Source of the DNA: Schoenoplectus triqueter | Taxonomy: Eukaryota; Streptophyta; Magnoliopsida; Poales; Cyperaceae | DNA length: 34,685 nt | Assembly (NCBI GenBank): GCA_964058805.1 | Contig: CAXKVV010000737.1 | Location: forward strand, 1-34,685 | Reading direction: 5' to 3' | Part shown: positions 1 to 8,121 of the stretch, piece by piece | Numbering within the stretch: the stretch's first letter is position 1 | How the letters are laid out: every line of letters starts with the position of its first letter | Program-made: the position numbers and the translations under genes | The notes under the pieces: generated by a model | The model's database searches: none | The model's input: only the letters and a program-made list of their open reading frames with translations | Told to the model about the DNA's origin: nothing

Positions 1-147
1 CAACATTGACATTGTCATGCTTAATACTCTTTATAACACTTATCTAAACCATGACACACATGCTTATGCTTATGATCTTCTCTAATTTTCAATCTAGAAC
101 TCAATTTCAGAAACGGAACGCGATAACAGTATTAAAACTTCAAATCG

Positions 148-622
148 GTCGAGTTCTCAAGATTATATCTGAGATCAATCGACTTTAAAGGACTCTACAG
201 ACCCTAATGCATTTAATACTAACAAGGATCAAGATAATTTTCATTCAGGAATCAAGAATTGATCAATGAACTCAACTGTTACCGAGTTCTCAAGTTGAAC
301 TGAGATCAATCGATTTAACAGCCTCATTCATCAATCTTTAAGCAAAATTCATTGAAAGAAATGAAAGATTTATACTATATAAACTTGCAATGCATGAAAT
401 AATGAAGAAAATCATAAAGAAATAGTTGAAATTCGAAGAAATTCAAAGACAGTACAGTGAAATACTGATATTCAGTGGCGATTACATCTCTAAAGCTTCA
501 ATCTTCAAAATTAAACTCACTGACTCTCAATTAGCAAGTAATAGAGTGTAGAGCTTACCTCCAGACAAGCAATTGAAGCAAAGGAATTGAGTTCTCAAGT
601 TAAAACCGAGATCAATCAATTC
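148..622. repeat. Three dispersed copies of a ~35-bp motif (GAGTTCTCAAG...GAGATCAATC)
   Basis: Copies lie at about 151-187, 283-317 and 589-622, all in the same orientation. Each starts GAGTTCTCAAG and ends GAGATCAATC followed by a pyrimidine/A-rich tail, with a variable middle of about nine bases. The spacing is uneven (132 and 306 bp), so this is not a simple tandem array. On the minus strand the copies fall just downstream of the putative transcription start, in the leader. Confidence 0.7.
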
Positions 623-785
623 TGCTAAGCCTCTCTTGATTCTTGTTCCTCTCTTGCTCTCTCTCTCTCTCTAGATTCTATATGCAATCTCTATAGTATC
701 TTCTCTCTGTCTCCTATCTTCTGTATGTGTGTGTTGTGTATTCTCCATGGATCAGATGCTTTATATAGGCAATTGGGATGGTGCA
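551..785 (-). promoter_or_regulatory. TATA box, GA-rich leader and possible splice donor (minus strand)
   Basis: On the minus strand, CCTATATAAAGC (about 761-772) is a strong plant TATA box. The leader that follows is purine-rich and includes a (GA)8 run (complement of CT at 657-672) and an extended GAGAG stretch, as in many plant 5' leaders. Further on, GGAGGTAAGC (complement of about 552-561) fits a 5' splice site. No coding sequence follows before the window edge. It may be the promoter of the LTR-like block or of a gene to the left. Confidence 0.4.
656..672. repeat. (CT)n microsatellite
   Basis: An uninterrupted CT dinucleotide run of about eight units lies inside a wider CT-rich patch (about 640-725). 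On the minus strand it is part of the GA-rich leader after the TATA box. Confidence 0.85.
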
Positions 786-1920
786 CCAAGGAATTAGAAC
801 TGTACACCACTCATACACCAACAATTGGACTTCCTTGGCTCATGGGTATGGTTCTTCAATTCTGTTAGTGCTTCTGTTGCGATGTGGGCCCCTATTCAAA
901 GAATCCAAAGCTTAAGCCTTTCACTGTTGACCATGTTTGACTCCCCTTCCTATCTGTTGCTAGAACCTTCTAGAGCATCTAAACATACTATATATACTCA
1001 CTCTAATGCATCTAGGATACCCTTCTACCCTCTGCCATTGTTATCTTCTTCCAAAGCTCAAAGCTTTATCACCCGATTCCATCTCTTGGCCAAAAGCATA
1101 GCTCCATCATCCAATTATTAATCTCCATCACTTCAACATCATCGTGAGGGTGTATAAAGGCTATAAGCATTGCCAATTCGAGTTTACAACACAAGGTCTT
1201 AATTTTCATCAATTTGCCCGATTTCATTACTTCATTTCAATTACTTCAATCTATTCCATAATTGCTGCCCCTCTCTTCATGCACAGTGTCGTCTAAGCAA
1301 GTAGAGAAGGTTTGCATTATCAATTTTTGATTTTGAAGTAGGAATCGAAGTGCTTCATCAATTGCCCGAGGTATTCATCTCTCTCAATCACCTTATTCAC
1401 TCATTACTTCTCAATTTTGATCAATTACACATACTCTCCCATGTATAGGCTAGCTCTAGGTGAAAGGAATTGGAGTTGCGAGCTTTGGAGAGCTTGATCA
1501 CCTCTAATGGCGCCTTCTGCCTCGTCGAGAAGAAGAAAGAAGAGAGGGAGGGGAGAAGGAGAAGAGAAAGAGGAGGGTGCGTCTGGCGCACAGAGTCCAC
1601 AACTAGGTGGGACCCACAGTCAGAGGCGCAATACAAGTGAGCCAGGTACACATCGCTTCTTTCCTTTGATTTAAATCTCTGATTAGATCTGTGCATAGGC
1701 CTGGTGCACGATTGCCTGTGTGAGCTATACATTCATAATCCTGACAAATGGGCCCCACATGTAAGTATATGAATCTCGGCCCATTAGTCCAGCTGTGGAT
1801 TGATTAACTCTCTGCTTAAATCTAATTAATCTGACTTGGCACATTCTGATAGGTCCACTTGTTTAATCAATCCATTAATCATCTGTTATAGTATTGATCC
1901 ATGCTGAGGTGGCTCTGTAG
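780..1920. other. Non-coding stretch, no gene seen
   Basis: Open frames here (up to 103 codons) show no domain, no biased composition typical of plant exons and no recognisable protein. A polypurine patch occurs at about 1528-1577. The stretch is probably the U3-like part of the surrounding LTR-like block, but that is inference from position only. Confidence 0.5.
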
Positions 1921-1923
1921 TGT

Positions 1924-2152
1924 AGTGCCATGTGGCACTAGGGTGGTGAGGTGGTCTCCTCTGGCTGTGCCATGTGTCATAGGGTTGGGTTAAGTGGACC
2001 TCTGGTGTGGTGCCATGTGGCACTAAGGTGGTGAGGTGGCCCACTGGCTGTCTGCCACGTGGCACTAAGGTGGGGCCCACCTGTCAGTGACTCATACCTG
2101 GGTGGGGCCCACTTGCTGACACGGCCCAATGAGAGGCTGCCACGTGGCACAC
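1924..2152. repeat. ~42.5-bp tandem repeat with CACGTG/CATGTG palindromes
   Basis: The motif TGCCAYGTGGCAC recurs at about 1926, 1968 (diverged), 2011, 2053 and 2138, with a decayed unit lacking the palindrome at about 2096. The spacing is therefore 42-43 bp over six units. Two copies (2053-2064 and 2138-2149) are perfect 12-bp palindromes around CACGTG, the plant G-box core. Between the palindromes lies GGTGGGGCCCAC-type sequence. Confidence 0.8.
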
Positions 2153-2570
2153 CCTCTCTCTTCGCTTATTTTATTCCCTCTGTGTTTCTTGCACCCAGTT
2201 TGTACCCAGAGCTGCTATCACCCCCAACTTGCACCCAGATCTGCCTTGATCAAATCTCAGCCTCTGATTAATCCATTTAATCTGCCTTTATTTTTCTTGA
2301 ATTTATTCTGATAGCTCCACTTATCCAAAAATTATGAAAATTTCACCAAAAATCCCTAAATTCATGATGATCATCCCTGTAATTTTTAATTCCATTTTTA
2401 CCCCTCCTTCTCTGGATTAAAAATTCTTTTATTCATAAAACCCTATTATTCCTTATGAATTAATCCCTGATCTCAATTGTAGCTCAATGTCTCTGCCAAT
2501 TATCTCCCTCTTGCAGAAACCACCCTAACTAAATACCAATTAGACTTATATTGATATTCATTAGGGCTTG

Positions 2571-2800
2571 ATTTGATCAAATACTGACTACTTATCAGCA
2601 ATTAATACAAATCTAGACTTGATCAGGTGGTTGCTCCCAGCTTTGGCACCTGATCAGTCTTGTGAAATTGACTTTCAATCCCTTAACATGAGGGTGACTT
2701 GGTCAAAGAACTGACTACTTATCAGTAATTGACACAAATCAAAGCATAGTTAGGTGGTTGCTCGCAGCTTTGGCACCAGGTCAGCCTTGAAAGCAAAATC
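2571..2800. repeat. Imperfect direct duplication, 127-bp offset
   Basis: The segment from about 2571 to 2672 recurs at about 2698 to 2800. Shared blocks include CTGACTACTTATCAG (2584 and 2711) and AGGTGGTTGCTC followed by CAGCTTTGGCACC. The copies have diverged by scattered substitutions, so the duplication is not recent. Confidence 0.8.
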
Positions 2801-2949
2801 ACATTTGGAATTTCTCATGACTAGTTGCATCAAAATGCTAGTTTGGCATTGACATCATTTCATGTAGCATAGGGATTATACTGCTTCAGCTCCTTTCTAA
2901 GGTTAGCTCCAAAGGCAGATTTTTAGGGTTCAATTCTGACTCCTTCAAT

Positions 2950-3172
2950 AGGTCACTGAGGTATGGGGTCCACCTGTCAGTGAAAATGGTCACATAGTGA
3001 CTCATCAGATAGGCTATGTTGTTAGATTCATCTGCAAGGGACTGCCAGGTGGGTCCCACTTGTCAGAGAAAATGGTCACATGGTGACTCATCAGATAGGC
3101 TATGTTATTAGATTCATCTACAAGGGACTGCCAGGTGGGTCCCACTTGTCAGAGAAGATATAATCACATGGT
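2950..3172. repeat. 86-bp tandem repeat, about 2.5 copies
   Basis: Units begin at about 2985 and 3071 (AATGGTCACATRGTGACTCA), with a partial third at about 3157. Each unit carries the shared words GATAGGCTATGTT, AGATTCATCT and GGTGGGTCCCACTTGTCAG. The last word resembles the GGTGGGGCCCAC of the ~42.5-bp array at 1924-2152, and 86 is close to twice that period, so the two arrays may share an ancestor. Confidence 0.8.
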
Positions 3173-3218
3173 GACACCCAAGAGGTCTCCTCTCTCCCTC
3201 GATCTTCTTGGGTGTCAC
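3171..3218. repeat. 13-bp perfect inverted repeat (hairpin)
   Basis: GTGACACCCAAGA at 3171-3183 is the exact reverse complement of 3206-3218, with a 22-nt pyrimidine-rich loop. It sits at the end of the 86-bp array. Function unknown; it could mark the end of a small element. Confidence 0.75.
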
Positions 3219-3449
3219 TCATGCTGAGTGGACAGAGAATAGCGGGGTATTTATACTCTTCACTTCATGCCCAGCATTCCATTGTGGGACTAATAGATTT
3301 GTTCCGGGGTTAGGCAGCGACCTCTCCTGATCAGTGGGCCATCTTTCCACTGCTCTCTCTCTTCTCCCCCTTTCTTATAATTCATTATTAATCATCAGTT
3401 TATTTCATTTATTCATCTACTCATCCTTGAAATTTTTCAAGGGTAAACA

Positions 3450-4100
3450 GTATCGTGTTTAAGTTAGATAAAATCCATTTTCAATATAATTGACTTCAAT
3501 GTCTAAAAAGTAGTGCAAGTGTTCAAGATCTTTAATGGAAAAATTGGAGTTCAAAGAGGTTATGAGAGTGGAGATAGCAACATGATTATTTTCAGTGATG
3601 ACGACATCATCAACATATATCAAGAGATATAGCACAATGGTAGAGGATTTAAAAATGAACAAGGAATTATCTCAATTGGAGCAAGAGAATTGTTGAGTAA
3701 TAAGAAATGCCTTGAGCTTATGAAACCAAGCTCTAGGAGCTTATTTAAGGTCATAGAGTGCTTTCCTGAGATTACATACTAGATTTGAGTGTGTTGGGTC
3801 TTTAAAATCAGGAGCTTGTTACATATACACAGTTTATGTTAATTCACTATGGAGAAAAGCGTTGTTGATGTCTAATTGGCGCAAAGACCTGTCCTTTGAG
3901 AGAGATATGGTGAGAATGACCCGAATTGTAGTTGGTTTTACTACTGAACTATAAGTATCAAAATAGTTAAGACCTTGCTCTTATGTGTAGCCTTTGGCTA
4001 CAAGCCTAGCCTTGTACCGATAAATGGTACCATCAACATTTCTCTTAATTTTGAATATCCATTTGCAACCTACCACATGAGCTCCGGGTGGAGGAGAGAC
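3450..4100 (-). pseudogene. Copia reverse transcriptase fragment (RVT_2)
   Basis: Minus-strand readings in more than one frame give the copia RT order: a K.IYRYKARLVAKGY-like stretch at about 3975-4060, a LRKALYDLK.APRAW-like stretch at about 3710-3770, and then the catalytic YVDD at 3606-3617 followed by FSIKDLEHLHYFLDIEV. The last readable residues (GFYLT, stop, TRY) match the usual GFYLTQxKY, and the match ends at about 3450. Internal stops and frame changes make it a pseudogene. In a live element this enzyme copies the RNA into DNA in cytoplasmic particles. Confidence 0.9.
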
Positions 4101-4370
4101 AAGTTGCCAAGTGTTATTTTTAGCAAGAGCATCGAGTTTTTGAGCCATATCTTGGCGCCAATGCTCATGTTTTACCGCTTGAGATTAACAAGTGGGTTCA
4201 TGATCGATAATCTGAACTGACATGGGATGAATGATTAAGTAGACATGATAATTAAGGAATTATTTGTGTTTTCTGGTATTTATCTTTTACCTAGTCATCA
4301 TTGAGTGACTGGCTTGAGATGATGTATGTAAAGGTAATCATAGAGAGGAAGGAGAATTAGGTACTGAGGT
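4101..4370 (-). other. Variable linker between copia integrase and RT, decayed
   Basis: This interval separates the integrase C-terminal stretch from the RT start. In copia elements it is a poorly conserved Ser/Pro-rich linker. The minus-strand reading has stops in every frame and I recognise no motif. Confidence 0.5.
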
Positions 4371-4371
4371 A

Positions 4372-5143
4372 CTAGTAGAAGGTTGTGAGTGAACAGTAGG
4401 CAGAATGGTGAGAGTGGTATTGTGAGATAGAGATTGTGGAGGAGAAGTAGAAGAAGGAGAGGTGAGCAAATGGAAACATAGATTCATTGAATCTCACATG
4501 CCTAGAAATGTAAGTTTTATTGGAGGGAATATGAAAATAGTGGTAACCTTTATAGGTGGAAGAATAACTCATGAAAACATAGCTTGTGGAATATGGTTGA
4601 AGCTTGTGATTGTTATAAGGGCGTAAGAGAGGAAAACATTCACATCCAATGATTCTGAAGAACTTGTAATCAGGTGCTTAGTGAAACAAGGTTTTAAAAG
4701 AAGAAAGGTTGTTACCTGAAATCCATGGAAGTTTGTTAATTATGAAAACAACACTCTCAAAGATCTGATCCCAATAAATGAGAGGAATTGAAGCATTAAA
4801 CATGATGGCAAGGCTTAATTCTATAACATGCCGATGTTTCCACTCTGCCAGTCCATTTTTCTCAGGGGTATAGAGACATTACACGTGAAAGGTAATCTGA
4901 GGATATAGCTGGATAAGGTGTTTAAATTTGGTACCGCCATCGCATTATACCGTTTTAATTTTATGAGACAGCAAATTCTCCACTCGGACTTTAATGTGTG
5001 TAAAGAGTTTGGGCACATCAGACTTACATGCTCATCAATAAATCCAGCTAAAATGAGAAAATTCATCAGTAAAGAGGATATAGTATTTTATTGCCTATAG
5101 TAGAAAGTACAGGAAAGGGACCCTATAAATTCATAGAAATTAC
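4372..5143 (-). pseudogene. Copia integrase (core and C-terminal region), heavily mutated
   Basis: The clearest part is at 4372-4572, reading YSSTYKGYHYF then YISRHVRFNESMFPF. This matches the conserved GYS..KGYRC...SRHV.FDE..FPF block after the integrase core in plant copia elements. Just downstream of the zinc-binding domain, about 5085-5143, a GPFPVLST-like stretch resembles the start of the rve core. Between them many stops and frame changes obscure the catalytic D,D,E residues; I could not place all three. The intact protein would insert cDNA into the chromosome. Confidence 0.8.
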
Positions 5144-5443
5144 TTACAATGAAACAGTAGCAACAAATGTAGAGGGGTAAAAAGGTAATTTGTGAGCCAT
5201 TGCTTTACAACAATGAGAACAAAGAGAAAATTTTGAATTGGAAAAAGAAATTTTGTTTAAATTGCTCAAGGCAAATGTTATTACTGAAGAACAATGTGCT
5301 AGTCTTGAGTGCCAAAGAGAAGGTGTAAGGTGATCGACTTGCAATGCTTTTTGTTTAGGTGTTGATAGATCCAATTGATACAACCCATTAACTAGTGTAA
5401 CATGTAGCAGGATCTGGTTTGTTGCTGATTCTTCATAAAGCAA
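5144..5443 (-). pseudogene. GAG-pre-integrase / integrase zinc-binding (HHCC) domain
   Basis: A 99-residue reading contains LWHSRLAH (residues 43-50) and CSHC (residues 75-78), that is H-x4-H...C-x2-C, the zinc-binding HHCC module at the integrase N-terminus (gag_pre-integrs family). It overlaps the protease frame to its right by about 50 bp in another frame, which implies an indel between them. It is one of the best preserved pieces of the element. Confidence 0.9.
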
Positions 5444-5768
5444 GAAGATGAGGTAAATTCCACAATGACATTATTATCCTTGGTAAGTTGAGAAATACTA
5501 AGCAGATTTTTAGTAATATCAGGAACATGAAGCATATTGTACAGCAAAAGTGATTTATCTTTAGTACCAATATAAGAAGATCCAATGTGAGTTATCAACA
5601 GACCTGAACCATTGTCAATATGGACCTCCTCAATACCAGTATAAACTGAAGTAGAGGAGAGATTATTTAGATCAGAGGTCTCATGTGTTGTGGCGCCAGA
5701 ATCAAGAAACCAGGCCGGTGTAGGTGTACCAGCTGGTTCTGCAAGCAATGCTTAATGAGACTATGAAA
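5392..5768 (-). pseudogene. Copia aspartic protease fragment
   Basis: A 118-residue reading contains WFLDSGATTHET, with the catalytic Asp in D-S-G-A (Asp codon about 5701-5703). It is followed by the pattern typical of plant copia protease, including YNMLHVPDITKNLLSISQL. A stop separates it from the gag reading to the right. In an intact element it would cleave the Gag-Pol polyprotein. Confidence 0.92.
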
Positions 5769-5769
5769 A

Positions 5770-6707
5770 TTGAGGAGTAGTAGGAGGTGCTAAATCAGTA
5801 TATGAGATATCAAAGCGATAGTAGCACTTAGCTGCAGTATGACCTCGCCTCAGACAGATCTGACACTGAGGTTTGTCAGAGGAATAACCAGAAAAACATC
5901 CTTTACCCCTGCCTCTGTGATTTCCTCAACCTCTAGTATTAAAAGAATGAGAATAAGATTCAGAGAATGACTGTGAAATAGGAGATTGGGATTGTGATGC
6001 GCCAGCATATAAAGCAGTAGTAGGAACGGATGAAGAAGCTGTCAATGAATTTGCCAGATGCATTGATGACAAAGAATTGAGGTTTGCTTTGAGACGAGCA
6101 TCGTGAGAAAGAAGTAGGTTGTGTAGCTCAACCATTGTAAGAGAATCAGATCTCATGGAGACAGCAGTTACAAAATTATCAAAATTAGTGTCAAGACCTT
6201 GAAGAGTGTATAAGATGAGATCTTGCTAAAAAACATTAGATTCAATGCTACGGAGACGGTCAACAATGGACTGCATATGTTGAAGCTATTGAACACATGT
6301 AGAACCACCCTTCTTAGATGTCTGCAGTTGCATCTTGAGCTCTAGTACTCATGTCGATGACTGAGATGTATGAACTTGTTGAAGTTGCTGCTAAAGTTGA
6401 GTGGATGTTTCACAATTGATGAACATATGAAATTGAAAATCTAGGCGAGAATCAATTGATCTTGTCTATGCTATTATTGAAAAGTTGGATTCATGACAAT
6501 AGCACCATCTGAAGAAGCTGGCAGTGTGGCCGATGGTGGAGCAGTGACATCGATATAGCACATGAGGTCATAGCCCTGAAGAACTGGAAGAATTTGTGAT
6601 TTCCAAACCAGATAGTTATCATTTGTAAGGGTGGTGTGGAGTTGGTGAGTAAATTAAATAGGATTGTCCGATCGGACAAGAAAAGATTGAGGAGAAGAGG
6701 TAGTCAT
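5770..6707 (-). pseudogene. Copia gag with CCHC zinc knuckle
   Basis: The likely start is ATG at 6707-6705, reading MTTSSPQSFLVRSDNPI, then a stop; the frame then continues with a YLVWKSQILPVLQGYDLMCYID-like stretch (about 6530-6620), typical of the plant copia gag N-terminus. Further on are a readable 76-codon segment (5926-6156) and the zinc knuckle CQICLRRGHTAAKC at 5824-5865, a perfect C-x2-C-x4-H-x4-C. Several stops and at least one frame change separate these pieces. Gag would form the virus-like particle and bind RNA through the knuckle. Confidence 0.88.
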
Positions 6708-6751
6708 TAATTGGAAAAAAAATAGAAGAGGAGCATGAGCTCTGAGTGAAA

Positions 6752-6762
6752 CTCTGATACTA
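6752..6762 (-). other. Degenerate primer binding site (initiator Met tRNA)
   Basis: The minus strand reads TAGTATCAGAG, matching the usual copia TGGTATCAGAG except for one base. It lies directly inside the LTR end, where reverse transcription would start from tRNA-iMet. Confidence 0.8.
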
Positions 6763-6763
6763 T

Positions 6764-7015
6764 AATAGAAAATTAACAGAATGAAAGCTCCTTCCTTTAT
6801 ATTATTATTCATCTCTCGTATTACAATGAAAGCTCCTTCCTTTATATAGGAGTGCAAGTACATTTATCTAGAAAGTGCTAATCACCTATCTAGTAGTTAC
6901 AGTGCATAATAAAAAATGTAACAAACTGAAAAGAATTAGTTATATTTAACGGCTACTTTGTTTGAGCTTGTCTAGTTTTATCAACACTGGAATCGTCCAG
7001 TCTGTTTTTTCTACA
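6764..7015 (-). repeat. 5' LTR of the copia relic (~252 bp)
   Basis: On the minus strand it starts TGTAGAAAA at 7015 and ends near 6764 with TTTTCTATT, a mutated counterpart of the expected TTTTCTACA, so the short terminal inverted repeat is visible. It ends immediately before the primer site. Two TATAAAGG motifs lie within it, each in a 22-bp direct repeat. No second LTR is in the window, so age and target duplication cannot be judged. Confidence 0.8.
6781..6847 (-). repeat. 22-bp direct repeat with duplicated TATA motif in the LTR
   Basis: Identical 22-bp segments lie at 6781-6802 and 6826-6847. On the minus strand each reads ATATAAAGGAAGGAGCTTTC plus AT. Each holds a TATAAAG motif, so the LTR has two equivalent promoter cores 45 bp apart. 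Confidence 0.85.
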
Positions 7016-8034
7016 ATATAAAAATTAATAGATCAAATTTAATAATTTTATTTAAATATTTTAATTATTCAAAAAATCTGAGCAACAGGCAAGGCATGAT
7101 GGGCCGCATTCGCTTGGCACACTTGAGCATTAAAAAAGCCTCAAGACAATCACTGGCACAGACGCAGAGTGCCACAGTGGCACTCAAATCGACTCTTCCT
7201 TCACTTCCAGCCTATCATTATGTAGTACAGAAAACAAGTTGGATTTCAAAACTCAAATTATCATTCTTTACAGGACATGCCATATATAAAAGACAAATTA
7301 ATCAGCATATATGTATATTACTTTACAGTGGAAAAGAAAAGAAAATATAATTATAATATGAACCATTAATTTAAATAAAAGAAAAGAAACTCTAATATAA
7401 AAGCAGAGAGAGATTCACCAGTGGTGAATACCCTAAAACATATGAACCACTAATTTAATGTCATTATTTTATTTTTGAGATACCGTCACAATATTAATGT
7501 CGTTATTTCATTTTTGAAAAGTGTTACTTAACACCGTGTACAAAAATAGTGTGTAGATAAGGGGTGCAATTATCACTTCTCTTTATCTTTTTATCATTCT
7601 CATTAGACAGTTAATTGATTTCAATGTAGTTTAAAGGACATCATAAATAAAGGAGGGAGGTGTACTCCCGGTTGAATAATCATTGACCAGTTGTCGGCCT
7701 TGACTTGTTGGTGCCACATTTTGAGGCCTCAAGCTTCACAAAATATTGGGCTTAGTTTTGTAATATTTGTAGGCTTCAGAAATTTCTTTTTGCCAAGTAT
7801 AAAAGACCTCTGTGTTGCCAAGTCTAAATATACATATGATTTCTCGTTCTTTTTTTTTCTCTTTTTCCCTCTTTCACTTGATTTTGGTGAATATCAATGG
7901 TTACAGTCTTACAGAGCACTCCTCCATATTTGACCTGAGATTATATCTATAAAGGATTACATCATAGAACAGACTATGCACTTTTATTTAAGAACTGTTT
8001 AGTACGTATTTTGGTATCTCTTTTATTTTCTTTT
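7016..8034. other. AT-rich spacer, no gene seen
   Basis: Frames of up to 84 codons (7096-7350, 7691-7933) have no recognisable domain and lack flanking gene signals I can support. A short perfect inverted repeat (ATTCACCA, one-base loop) occurs at about 7413-7429, and a loose direct repeat at about 7459-7479 / 7498-7518. Confidence 0.6.
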
Positions 8035-8121
8035 AATATTTTTTATCTCTTCTCTATTTTCTTTGATTAATAAAATTATAGTAGGCTCTTCGCCTCCTAC
8101 AAAAAAAATATTTTTCATCTC
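8035..8121 (+). mobile_element. 5'-truncated LINE insertion (3' tail only) with target-site duplication
   Basis: The core TTAATAAAATTATAGTAGG...CGCCTCCTAC followed by a poly-A run (8101-8108) has the hairpin-and-A-tail look of plant LINE 3' ends. It is flanked by near-identical 15-bp sequences: AATATTTTTTATCTC at 8035-8049 and AATATTTTTCATCTC at 8107-8121. This is what target-primed reverse transcription leaves. Only about 55 bp of the element were inserted. The LINE assignment rests on the tail's form; no coding part is present. Confidence 0.55.

Larger units (their letters stand above)
1..3449 (-). mobile_element. Probable long LTR / non-coding part of a retroelement, nested in the copia relic
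   Basis: No coding region is recognisable. Read on the minus strand, the block would begin TGTTTACCC at 3449, directly against the broken reverse transcriptase reading of the copia relic, so a nested insertion is likely. About 2.7 kb downstream in that direction come a TATA box (about 770), a GA-rich leader and a possible splice donor (about 555), as in the promoter/R region of a long LTR. The interior holds several tandem duplications, which are common in long plant LTRs. The left end and any primer binding site lie outside the window or are not recognisable. The identity is inferred from layout; it could instead be a chain of unrelated repeats. Confidence 0.4.
3450..7015 (-). mobile_element. 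Degenerate Ty1/copia retrotransposon, 3' part missing
   Basis: Reading right to left, the element has a ~252-bp LTR (6764-7015), a degenerate initiator-Met tRNA primer site (6752-6762), gag with zinc knuckle, protease, GAG-pre-integrase/integrase, and reverse transcriptase up to just past YVDD. The order PR-INT-RT is diagnostic of Ty1/copia. It stops at about 3450 within RT, so RNase H and the 3' LTR are absent from the window. Stops and frameshifts are scattered throughout, so it cannot encode working proteins. The missing part may lie to the left of the window, beyond the nested 1-3449 block, or may be deleted. Confidence 0.92.

Noticed and set aside
1421..1732. 103-codon minus-strand frame with a Leu/Ser run
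   Set aside because: The run derives from a polypurine patch on the plus strand; the rest has no similarity I recognise.
3975..5100. Plus-strand frames of 60-81 codons in the copia relic
   Set aside because: They are antisense to the reverse transcriptase and integrase readings on the minus strand.
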